A DNA stretch of 64,000 bases from Lachnospiraceae bacterium (GTDB lineage Bacteria > Bacillota > Clostridia > Lachnospirales > Lachnospiraceae), in NCBI GenBank assembly GCA_910575275.1, contig CAJTEE010000003.1, forward strand, positions 248,001 through 312,000, read 5' to 3'. Position 1 is the first letter of the stretch. The number at the start of each line of letters is the position of its first letter. Shown one piece after another: positions 50,431-58,700 of this stretch. The translations under genes were made by a program, and so were the position numbers. Under the pieces are notes generated by a model. It ran no database searches. It saw nothing but the letters and a program-made list of their open reading frames with translations, and was not told the DNA's origin.

Positions 50431-50940
50431 ATGATACAGATTATTCTGGGAGACATTACAAAGACCCGCGCGGATGCGATCGTAAATGCGGCGAACACGA
50501 GCCTGTTGGGAGGCGGAGGCGTGGACGGAGCGATCCACCGGGAGGCCGGGCCTGAGCTTTTGGCCGAATGCCGGCTGCTGCATGGCTGCCGGACCGGGCA
50601 GGCAAAGCTCACGAAGGGATACAGGCTCCCTGCCAAATATGTCATCCACACGCCGGGCCCCGTCTGGAACGGAGGCGGGAGAGGGGAGGAGGAGCTTTTA
50701 AAAAGCTGCTATGAGAGCTGCCTTTCGCTGGCGGCGGAGCATGGCTGCAAGACGGTTGCATTCCCCTCGATCAGCACGGGCATTTACCGCTTCCCGTTAG
50801 CGGAAGCCGCGAGGATCGCGATCGGTACGATCCGCGCGTTTTTGGAAGCGCATCCGGAGATGGAGGTTTTGATGGTGTGCTTTGACGGAGCGACGAAGAA
50901 GCATTACGAGGAGGCTCTGAAAAGAGCGCAGGCGGAATAA
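50431..50940 (+). CDS. Macrodomain protein (O-acetyl-ADP-ribose deacetylase-like)
   Basis: 169 residues, a single macrodomain. The ADP-ribose-binding motif NAANTSLLGGGGVDGAIH lies near residue 20, and ISTGIYRFP near residue 114 contacts the distal ribose and phosphates. Relatives (YmdB/MacroD type) remove ADP-ribose from proteins or deacetylate O-acetyl-ADP-ribose. It is preceded by GAAAGGAAAA and ends at a hairpin region. No ADP-ribosyl transferase is seen nearby. Confidence 0.93.
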   Translation: MIQIILGDITKTRADAIVNAANTSLLGGGGVDGAIHREAGPELLAECRLLHGCRTGQAKLTKGYRLPAKYVIHTPGPVWNGGGRGEEELLKSCYESCLSLAAEHGCKTVAFPSISTGIYRFPLAEAARIAIGTIRAFLEAHPEMEVLMVCFDGATKKHYEEALKRAQAE

Positions 50941-50982
50941 AAATTTCTTGAACTTTTTAACGGTTTGTGCTATTCTTTCAAT

Positions 50983-51110
50983 AAAAAAGGACGCCTGCTG
51001 GTAACACGCGTCCCACAGGAGCTGCCGATAGACGGTTAGCCCAAAACTATATGAGCAAAATAGCCGCTTAGTTTTTCTGGACTGGGGCGGCTATTTTTGC
51101 GTTTTATTTG
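50983..51110 (-). ncRNA. Candidate small RNA resembling type I toxin-antitoxin RNAs
   Basis: On the minus strand two hairpins follow one another: an 11-bp stem AAAATAGCCGC/GCGGCTATTTT (51057-51097) and a terminator GGACGC/GCGTCC with T6 (50983-51013). Between them lies GGGCTAACCGTCTATCGG, which I recall from RNAs near small holin-like toxin genes in Firmicutes. A possible minus-strand promoter (TTGTCA...TATTTT) lies near 51110-51140. No toxin frame is seen. On the plus strand the 51057 stem with its T-run can end the macrodomain transcript. Confidence 0.45.
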
Positions 51111-51135
51111 GAGAAAATATTTTTGAAATTTTTGC

Positions 51136-51193
51136 TTGACAAATAATATTATATATCATATAATATTGGCATGAACAATACTATATGATATAT
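51136..51193 (+). promoter_or_regulatory. PadR operon promoter with a large inverted-repeat operator
   Basis: TTGACA (51136-51141), a 17-base spacer and TATAAT (51159-51164) are a perfect consensus. An 18-base arm ATATATCATATAATATTG (51151-51168) and its partner CAATACTATATGATATAT (51176-51193) match at 17 of 18 positions and cover the -10 box and the transcript start. Such a site fits autorepression by the PadR protein encoded 32 bases downstream. Confidence 0.85.
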
Positions 51194-51224
51194 AATGCTG
51201 TACAGATTGTAAAGGAGAGAGCTT

Positions 51225-51545
51225 ATGGTATTTAATACGGGGGCCGCTTTGTTGGATGCGGTGGTTCTGGCGGCTGTCTCGAGAGAAGCGGAGGGGACGT
51301 ATGGCTACAGGATCACACAGGAGGTACGTAAGGCGATTGATATTTCAGAGTCTACGCTTTATCCGGTGCTCCGCAGGCTTCAGAAGGATAACTGTCTGAG
51401 CGTCTATGACCTGGCGATCGACGGCAGGAACCGAAGGTATTATAAATTGACAGAGACGGGGCGTGTACAGCTTGCGCTTTATAAAGGGGAGTGGAGTGTG
51501 TATTCAAATAATATTTCCCGGATTTTTGAGGAGGCGAAGTTATGA
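51225..51545 (+). CDS. PadR family transcriptional regulator
   Basis: 106 residues, the short PadR form. The winged helix has GTYGYRITQEVRK near residue 25 and ESTLYPVLRRLQKDN near residue 42, then the wing NRRYYKLTETGR. PadR proteins are dimeric repressors that often sense envelope stress or phenolics. GGAGAG lies before the ATG and the gene overlaps the DUF1700 gene by 4 bases. The operator at 51151-51193 suggests that it represses this whole four-gene operon. Confidence 0.92.
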   Translation: MVFNTGAALLDAVVLAAVSREAEGTYGYRITQEVRKAIDISESTLYPVLRRLQKDNCLSVYDLAIDGRNRRYYKLTETGRVQLALYKGEWSVYSNNISRIFEEAKL

Positions 51546-52426
51546 AGAAGGAAGAATTTTTAAAACAGCTGGAATATCTTTTGCAGGATCTTCCGGATTC
51601 GGAGAAGGAGGAGGCAATCTCCTATTACCGGGATTATTTAGAGGAAGCTGGGCCGGAGCGGGAGGAGAAGGCGGTCGAGGAGTTTGGAAGCCCGGAGCGG
51701 GTTGCGGCTATTATACGTGCATCTGCATCCGGGAATTTAGAGGAGGGCGGCGCGTTTACGGAGACGGGATACCGGGACGAACGCTTTAAGGATCCGAATT
51801 TTGAGGTCGTGGAGCGGCTGGACCTGCCGAATGAAAAGGAAGCACACCCGGAAGGCGGATTCGGATCTGCTGCGGGGCATGGCGGTTATGCGGGCAGCGG
51901 CTTCAAGGAGTTTTTTAAGAAGAACAGGCCGAACGGTGCGGCGCATGAGGCGTATCAGGAGGAACCGTATCGGGAACGCTATACGAGGAGCCGGAATATG
52001 CGGACCGTATACACGCACGAGGATAGGAAACCGTGGACCAGCCGGCTTTTGAAGCTGATCCTGATCGGGCTGCTTTTGATCGTGGCAAGCCCCATTCTTT
52101 TAGGAGGCGTGGGAATCCTTGCGGGCTGTGCGGCAGGGGTGCTTGCGCTGGTCTTCGGTGCGGTCGCCGTGGTGCTTGGCCTGACGGTATCGGCGATCCT
52201 TGCCGGTGTGGTCCTCGCTGTGGTCGGCGTCGTGTTTACGGTGGGGACGCCGCTTGACGGGCTTTTCCTAATCGGGCTTGCCGGGATCGGAGTCGGCTGC
52301 GGGCTGTTGGGGCTGGTGATCCTGGTCGCTCTCTGGGAGGTGATCCGGGCGCTGCTTGCACTCCTTTGCAAGGGGGTCAAAAAGGGCACCGAATATGTGC
52401 GTGGAAAGGGGAAAAAGACAGAATGA
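51542..52426 (+). CDS. DUF1700 (HAAS) domain membrane protein
   Basis: 294 residues. The N-terminal HAAS domain (residues 1-65: EEFLKQLEYLLQDLPDSEKEE, then YYRDYLEE) is followed by a charged linker. The C-terminal half has three or four hydrophobic segments (LLKLILIGLLLIVASPILLGG onward) with Gly/Val-rich helices. DUF1700 proteins are regularly encoded after PadR regulators and before DUF4097 proteins and are linked to envelope stress. The gene overlaps both neighbours by 4 bases, so translation is coupled. Confidence 0.88.
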   Translation: MKKEEFLKQLEYLLQDLPDSEKEEAISYYRDYLEEAGPEREEKAVEEFGSPERVAAIIRASASGNLEEGGAFTETGYRDERFKDPNFEVVERLDLPNEKEAHPEGGFGSAAGHGGYAGSGFKEFFKKNRPNGAAHEAYQEEPYRERYTRSRNMRTVYTHEDRKPWTSRLLKLILIGLLLIVASPILLGGVGILAGCAAGVLALVFGAVAVVLGLTVSAILAGVVLAVVGVVFTVGTPLDGLFLIGLAGIGVGCGLLGLVILVALWEVIRALLALLCKGVKKGTEYVRGKGKKTE

Positions 52427-53349
52427 AGAAATTTATAAAAATCGGTTTGATTGCCGGCTGCTTGTTTGTGATCGCCGGTATCGGGATAGCAACCGCTGCC
52501 TTTGCCCTCGGGACCAGCCCGGGGCGGATCGTGTGGAGACTCGAACAGCTCAGCCGTTGGGAGCGCCAGACAGAGCGGGACCGGTATGAGCCGGCCGGTG
52601 TGATCGAGCAGCCTCTGGACGAGGCAGTACCGGGGGAGCAGATGCCCGGCGCTGCGGTCCCGGCGGCTCCGACTCTCGCAGGGGCCCAGACAGAGCCGGC
52701 AGTGGGAGTGGGAAACTTTGAATCGGTATATTCGATCGTCTCGGTGTTGGAGGTCAGACAGAGCGGCGGCAATGTGGAGCTGTACGTTGTGGAAGGACAG
52801 TCGGAGATGACGGTCCGCGGGGAAAATGCGGATTTCAATCATGTGAATTATGAGGAAACGGATCGTTTCCAAAAGGTCAAGATCCGCGCGTATGCAGGCG
52901 AGAGCTACCGAATCTTCATTCCGGCTGATTGGGTGCTTGACCAATTGGATGTGGAAATTACTTCGGGGAATTTTAACGGAGACAATATAAAAGCCCGCGA
53001 GGCGGAGTATCAGACCGAGAGCGGAAGTGGAACGATCGTTGCCTCCCAAAGCGTGGGCGATATTCTGGAGATTGACTGCAAAGGGGGAAGCATTGAGTGG
53101 AGCTGTACGGGCAGTATGCCCGCCCTCGTCGAGGCCGAGTGTGAGCGCGGAGTCGTAAACCTTGCGCTTCCGGGCGAGCTTTCGCCAGAAACGATCGGCT
53201 ATTCGCTGGAATGCGAGTATGGAACGATCGAGCTTTTGGATGCGGGCAGGTTTACCGGACTGGATGAGAAGGCGTTTAGTCCGCAGGGACGAACGATCTT
53301 TTTGGAACTGTCGGCGGAGGACAATGGAGCGATTTATATTGTGCAATAG
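52423..53349 (+). CDS. DUF4097-type membrane-anchored beta-strand protein
   Basis: 308 residues from the ATG overlapping the DUF1700 stop (ATGA); the frame opens 19 codons upstream without support. One N-terminal membrane helix (FIKIGLIAGCLFVIAGIGIA) is followed by an Ala/Pro-rich linker and a domain of repeated short beta-strands (residues about 110-300: GGNVELYVVEGQSEMTV and similar), as in DUF4097 putative adhesins. Its function is unknown. Its place between DUF1700 and PspC genes matches a common Firmicutes envelope-stress arrangement. Confidence 0.82.
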   Translation: MKKFIKIGLIAGCLFVIAGIGIATAAFALGTSPGRIVWRLEQLSRWERQTERDRYEPAGVIEQPLDEAVPGEQMPGAAVPAAPTLAGAQTEPAVGVGNFESVYSIVSVLEVRQSGGNVELYVVEGQSEMTVRGENADFNHVNYEETDRFQKVKIRAYAGESYRIFIPADWVLDQLDVEITSGNFNGDNIKAREAEYQTESGSGTIVASQSVGDILEIDCKGGSIEWSCTGSMPALVEAECERGVVNLALPGELSPETIGYSLECEYGTIELLDAGRFTGLDEKAFSPQGRTIFLELSAEDNGAIYIVQ

Positions 53350-53364
53350 AGAGGAGAATCTGCA

Positions 53365-53550
53365 ATGGAACAAAAAAAGCTGTTCCGGTCTGACAGGGAC
53401 CGGCTTCTGTTTGGCGTATGCGGCGGGCTCGGCGAATATCTGAATGTGGATCCCACAATCATCCGTCTAGTCTGGGCGCTTGTGGCCTGCTCGGGCTGGG
53501 GGCTGGTGTTTTATTTTGTCGCCGCCCTTATCATCCCGTCCAGATACTGA
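53365..53550 (+). CDS. PspC domain protein
   Basis: 61 residues, a single PspC domain. LFRSDRDRLLFGVCGGLGEY and VDPTIIRLVWAL are the diagnostic motifs, followed by one membrane helix and the IIPS ending. PspC proteins sense membrane stress. GAGAGGAG precedes the ATG and the gene lies 15 bases after the DUF4097 gene. It is the last gene of the PadR operon and a terminator follows. Confidence 0.93.
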   Translation: MEQKKLFRSDRDRLLFGVCGGLGEYLNVDPTIIRLVWALVACSGWGLVFYFVAALIIPSRY

Positions 53551-53579
53551 AACGGTTGTAAGCTGTTTTTATAAGCAGG

Positions 53580-53610
53580 AGTCTGCCAAAGGGCAGGCTT
53601 CTGTTTGCGT
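53580..53610 (+). terminator. Terminator of the PadR operon
   Basis: AGTCTGCC pairs with GGCAGGCT (8 positions, one G-U) across AAAG, followed by TCTGTTTG, a modest T-run. Confidence 0.65.
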
Positions 53611-53654
53611 TAAAATCCAAAAAAGTTTCTCCAAAATCTGATTGTGCGGCTTTG

Positions 53655-53683
53655 GCATATCTGTTAAAATGGATCTCATAATG
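53655..53683 (+). promoter_or_regulatory. SigmaG-like forespore promoter before the spore protein gene
   Basis: GCATA at 53655-53659, a 17-base spacer and CATAATG at 53677-53683 fit the sigma-G pattern (GNATA, then CATNNTA) except the last base. It lies about 90 bases before the SASP start. No good sigma-A promoter is seen in the gap. Confidence 0.55.
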
Positions 53684-53772
53684 AAATGGTATAAGCTTCC
53701 ATATTCGGGGAACACTTTCAGTACGGTTCAGGTATCTGGACGTTCAGTATGGGTTGGAAAGGAGAGTTGTTT

Positions 53773-53997
53773 ATGCCAAAAAAGAAAGCGGACAGTTTTG
53801 ATCCGAAGGATTTAAAGCCGGAGGACCGGATGAAATTTGAGATTGCGACGGAGCTTGGGCTGGCTGATAAGGTGATCGCAGGCGGCTGGCGCTGTTTGAC
53901 GGCGAAGGAGAGCGGCCGGATCGGCGGGCTGGTGACAAAACGCAGGCGGGAGTTGGCAAATACGGCGCAAAAAAGTGAAAGAGGAGAACCGGCTTGA
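53773..53997 (+). CDS. Alpha/beta-type small acid-soluble spore protein
   Basis: 74 residues from the ATG at 53773 (GGAAAGGAGAG 6 bases before). FEIATELGLADKVIAGGW and LTAKESGRIGGLVTKRRREL match the two conserved blocks of clostridial alpha/beta-type SASPs, including the GIL-like G/R-rich DNA-contact region. Such proteins coat spore DNA and protect it from UV and chemicals. The stop overlaps the TTG start of cbiG (TTGA), an unusual neighbour. Confidence 0.8.
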   Translation: MPKKKADSFDPKDLKPEDRMKFEIATELGLADKVIAGGWRCLTAKESGRIGGLVTKRRRELANTAQKSERGEPA

Positions 53998-55100
53998 AAA
54001 GTATGGCTTTGATCTGCTTTACAGAGCGCGGTTTTCAGACGGAGAAGCGGCTTGCCGGCCTGCTTGCGGCCTGGGGAGCCAAGCCCCGGCTGTTTGTACT
54101 CGGAAAATACGCACTGCAGGCGGCCGCCATGGATCACACGGTAAGCTTCTGCCCGGTAAAGGAAGGCGGGCTTTCGAAATGGACAGACGGGCAGTGGGAA
54201 GCGGACGCCCTGATCTTTGTGGGTGCCTGCGGGATCGCTGTCCGGGCCATTGCGCCGCTTATAAAGGATAAATATACGGACCCAGCGGTCCTTGTCGTGG
54301 ATGAGGCTGCCGGGTTTGTGATCCCGATCCTCTCGGGGCATATGGGCGGCGCGAATGAGCTGGCCGTCCGTCTGGCGGAAGCGATTTCTGCCATCCCAGT
54401 CATCACAACGGCCACGGATCGAAACGGCCGGTTCGCAGTCGATGTGTTTGCGCGTTCCCACGGGCTTGTGATCGACGACCGCGTGCTTGCCAAGGCCGTC
54501 TCGGCCGATGTCCTGGCCGGTGAGCCGGTGGGCTTCTTTTGTGATTTCCCGCTGGATGGGGAAGCGCCAAAGGAACTGTCCTGTGACACCATCTGCCGGC
54601 ATAATATCTGGGTTACAGTATCCAAACGGGAGCGCACCGAAAGCGGCACGGGCCGGGTCCTGAAGCTGATCCCGCGCTGCGTGACGGTCGGAATCGGCTG
54701 CAGGCGGGGAACGTCCAGGGAAAAGCTCCGGGAGATCCTGACGGCTGCGATGGAGGAAAATCATGTGGATGGGCGGAGCGTCTGTGCGCTTGCCAGCATT
54801 GACTTAAAGCAGGGGGAGCCGGGGATTTGTATGCTCGCTGGGGAGCTTGGAATCCCATTTTTGACCTACACGGGCGAGGAGCTTTTAAATGTCCCCGGCC
54901 GTTTTTCCGAGTCGGAATTTGTGCGGCAGACGACAGGAGTGGGAAACGTCTGCGAGCGGGCGGCCATGGCGGCCTGCCTGGAGGTGTCAAAAAGCAGCCG
55001 GAGCTTATTTGGAAAGTTTGCAAAAGACGGTGTGACGGTGGCGACCGCATGCTTTTATCCGGAACTTTTTAAGGACGGAGACAGAAAGGAGGCGCCATGA
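53994..55100 (+). CDS. cbiG: Cobalt-precorrin 5A hydrolase CbiG
   Basis: 368 residues. I prefer the TTG at 53994, because GAGGAG lies 8 bases before it and the ATG at 54003 is too far from the ribosome site. CbiG opens the delta-lactone of cobalt-precorrin 5A in anaerobic cobalamin synthesis. Typical segments are ALIFVGACGIAVRAIAP near residue 68, VIPILSGHMGGANELA near residue 105 and the C-terminal VGIGCRRGTS near residue 225. It overlaps cobU by 4 bases. The remaining cobalamin genes lie outside the window. Confidence 0.9.
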   Translation: MKSMALICFTERGFQTEKRLAGLLAAWGAKPRLFVLGKYALQAAAMDHTVSFCPVKEGGLSKWTDGQWEADALIFVGACGIAVRAIAPLIKDKYTDPAVLVVDEAAGFVIPILSGHMGGANELAVRLAEAISAIPVITTATDRNGRFAVDVFARSHGLVIDDRVLAKAVSADVLAGEPVGFFCDFPLDGEAPKELSCDTICRHNIWVTVSKRERTESGTGRVLKLIPRCVTVGIGCRRGTSREKLREILTAAMEENHVDGRSVCALASIDLKQGEPGICMLAGELGIPFLTYTGEELLNVPGRFSESEFVRQTTGVGNVCERAAMAACLEVSKSSRSLFGKFAKDGVTVATACFYPELFKDGDRKEAP

Positions 55101-55702
55101 TCCTGGTGACGGGTGCGAGCGCGAGCGGGAAGTCCGCGTTTGCCGAACGGCTTGTGACGGAGAGCGGCAGGAGGCGGCGCGTGTATCTGGCCACGATGGC
55201 TTCCTGGGATGAGGAATGCAGAAAGCGGATCGAACGGCATAAAGAGCTCCGCGCGGGGAAGCGGTTTGAGACGATCGAGTGTCCCACGGATATAGAAGGG
55301 GCCGTGCTTCCGAAGGGGAGTGTGGTCCTTTTGGAATGTATGTCGAATCTGGCGGCAAACGAGCTTTTCAGGGAAGATTTGGTACATAATGACGTACAGG
55401 CGGCCGGGGAGCGGATCTGTCGAGGGATCGAGAGGCTGATGGAAGCGGCCGGGGAACTGGTCGTGGTGACGAATGAGGTGTTTGAGGACGGCGAACGGTA
55501 TTCGGAGGAGACGGAGAGTTACAGGAGGCTTTTGGGAGGCTTAAATATCTGGCTGGCCGAAAGGGCGCAGACCGCGTATGAGGTGGTGTGCGGGATTGCG
55601 CTGGAGGCGGGGCGGCAGAATCTTACCCTGGACTTCTTAACTTCTCCCCCTGCGGTGCCGATATATAACGTAGAAAGAAAAACTGTGCCGAAAGGTATTT
55701 GA
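55097..55702 (+). CDS. cobU: Adenosylcobinamide kinase / phosphate guanylyltransferase
   Basis: 201 residues. The P-loop is VTGASASGKSAFAE near the N-terminus. The catalytic-His region RHKELRAGK lies near residue 47, with VLLECMSNLAANELF near residue 75. The protein phosphorylates adenosylcobinamide and then attaches GMP, preparing the nucleotide loop of cobalamin. ATGA overlap with cbiG indicates coupling. fliD follows after 21 bases and may share the transcript. Confidence 0.9.
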   Translation: MILVTGASASGKSAFAERLVTESGRRRRVYLATMASWDEECRKRIERHKELRAGKRFETIECPTDIEGAVLPKGSVVLLECMSNLAANELFREDLVHNDVQAAGERICRGIERLMEAAGELVVVTNEVFEDGERYSEETESYRRLLGGLNIWLAERAQTAYEVVCGIALEAGRQNLTLDFLTSPPAVPIYNVERKTVPKGI

Positions 55703-55723
55703 TAGAAAAGAGGAGTGATTCTT

Positions 55724-58700
55724 ATGGCATCAACATCATCCGTTTCCACAAACAGACTGAGCTCTACCCTGCGGGGCTACGGCGGGTTGGCCAGCGGGCT
55801 TGACCGAGATGAACTGATCGAGCAAATGTCGGCTGCGAGCCGGAGTAAGATTGCCTCGCAAAAGCAGAAACAGGATAAGCTGGAGTGGCAGCAGACGGCG
55901 CTGCGTAATATTACAACAAAGTGCTATGAATTTTCCAATAAATATACATCCTACAGCTCACCGGCTACCAACCTCCTGTCCTCGAAGATGTACTCGCGTA
56001 CGCTGGTATCGGCCATAGGGGCCAACAGCGGCTGTATCTCCGTGTCCGGTACGGCAAATTCCGGCGAGATGATGTCGATTGCCGGAATCAAACAGCTTGC
56101 CAAGCAGGCAAGCCTAAGTACGACGGGGAGCATCTCGGACCGAGATTTAAAAACCGGCGGGATCGAGCTGGATGCAGGAGGAAAGCTGTCGAAGCAGAGC
56201 GCAATCAGCAATATTGCCGGAGAGGCGCTGTATGTTAAATACGGCTCGACGATCTATACCGTGTCCATGCCGATGGATGGGGACTATGACGATATCGATA
56301 AGGCGGTCGAGACGATCAATACACAGCTCGACAAGGTCGCAGTGGGCAATAATAAGACACTCGGCGATGTGATGGAGATCGTCAAAAACAGCGGGGGAAA
56401 TTTTGAATTCAAGACCAAATCCGGTTCGGCCGGAAACCTGGTACAACTCGCCGGCGGTACAGGGAATATCCTGTACGGCTTGGGCTTTTTGCGCGCGGGC
56501 GAGGGGTTCAGCGATCTGGAGGAGCAGGATATTACAATCAGTGATAAATCCGGAGACCACAGCGGCTCTTACGGCCCGAAGCTGACGACAATGGCGTCTG
56601 CGGCGCAGAGATTAAGTGGAAGCGACATCAGCTTCTCGTATAACGGAACGTCAAAGTGGATCACGCTGGACAAATATACCAATGACAATACGATCGAGGA
56701 TGTGCAGGCGGACCTGCAGAAAAAGCTAGATAAGGCATTTGGGACAGGAAGGATCCAGGTAGGGCTGGATTCGTCTGGCGGAGATACATTCAGCCTTTCG
56801 TTCAAGACCGTGAATCCGAACGGAACCGCGGACAATTCGGCAACACTTGCGATCACAGCCGGAGACGGGCTGGTAGGCAAAAAGGGTTTGTTTGATATGC
56901 AGGCAGGAGAGTCCAACCGTGTCAACCTGTCTGCGACCCTGGATAAAAGCGGTTTAGGGGCGTTTAAAGCGGATGCAAACGGCCGGGTTCTGGCGTTTGA
57001 GCAGTGCGTGACGAAGGAAGGAAACCCGCCGGCTCCAAAAAAGGATCAGTTTGGGGATCCGACTGGTGAGCTGTATCTGTCGATCAACGGCACACAGATC
57101 AAAGGCATTACGACAAACAGTTCGGTAAACGATATTCTGCGGGCGATCAACACGGCGGATGCCGGCGTGCAGGTGTCGTATCAGTCCATTTCCGACCGAT
57201 TTGTCATCACGGCTACGGAACAGGGGGCATCCGGAAAGATCGAGTTCGATGCGGCTGCGGACGGAGCGGGTGAAAACCTGGCCGCCTATCTGTTTGGAAC
57301 ACAGGGAAGCTGGAGCAGCGCCGGGAATCTGTCAAACCAGGCCGGGATCAAGACGGGCAATCTTGCGCTTGGCGCAGGCGGAGACCTGTCAAAACAGATC
57401 GAATACATTGCCGGGCAGAAGCTGTCAATCGAGTACGAATCGCAGAAATATGATCTGACCATGCCGTCTGCAATCGGCAACAAGGTGACAGATCTTGTAA
57501 CCACGATCAACACACAGCTTAAGACTGTTACCCTAGCTGACGGGAATAAGCTTTCTGATATGATGATCGCGGAGAAGGACAGCAGCGGAAATCTCGTGCT
57601 CAGAGCGAAAAACGCGGCGGCCGGTAAGTCGATTAAGCTTGCAGGAGGCAGCGGTGATATTCTGTATGGCCTGGGCTTTTTGAAGGAAGGGCAGAGCTTT
57701 GACGATGTGAGCGATGCAAATAAGACCATCAGCGGCAAGGCAGACGGCCTGGCAGGCAGCTATGCTCCCACGATCAGGGAGACGGTGGCAGAGAAGCTCG
57801 GCGGCAGTACGATCAGCTTCTCCTACAATGGAACAGAAAAGAGAATCACATTAGACCAATACAATGACACAGACACGATCGAAACCGTACAGGCCGATCT
57901 TCAGAAGAAACTGGATGACGCGTTTGGTGCCGGGAATATTACGGTAGGGCTGACAAAAAATGCCGCCCAGAATGAGGCCAGTCTTTCGTTTGATGTGACA
58001 TCGCCAGCCTCTACGCTTACCGTTACGGACGGGGATCCTGCCGTTATAGGGGACAACGGCCTGCTCGGCATCGAAAGAGGCCAGTCCAACCGTGTGCTTC
58101 TGCATAAGCCGCTTGTCGAGAGCGGACTCATGACGTTTAACACGCAGGCTGCCGTTGACGCTACCAAGCTGAACGACGGGAGCGGGGAACTGTATCTTTC
58201 GATCAACGGAAAGCAGATCCACGGAATCACAGAGAACAGTACGGTAAACGAGATCCTGCAGGCGATCAATTCGTCGGATGCGGGCGTACAGGCGTCCTAC
58301 CAGGCCGGCTCTGACAGCTTTGTTCTCACCTCTGCGGGAAAAGGGACCTCTGCCACGCCTGTTTTTGATACGATGCCCGGAGTGACCAATCTGGCGGACA
58401 GCCTGTTCGGGACGCTTACCGCCATGAGCAGCGGGACAACAGGCATGCCTGCTATGAGCGCGGTCGTGGGGCAGGATGCCATTCTGGAGGTCAAGTACCC
58501 TGGCTCGGATGATCTTGTACAGATTACGCGTGCCAGCAATACGTTTGAGCTGGATGGTTTAAACGTCACGCTAAAGAAAACGTTTGGTTACGATGCTTCG
58601 GGAAACCGGGTTGCAGATACGGAGGACATCACCTTCGACGCCGAGGTTGACGCCGATAAGACGGCCGAAGCCGTCCAGCAGATGATCGACGCCTACAATG

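Noticed and set aside
51057-51078. Tiny frame ATGAGCAAAATAGCCGCTTAG as a toxin gene
   Set aside because: It encodes six residues inside a hairpin and has no ribosome site.
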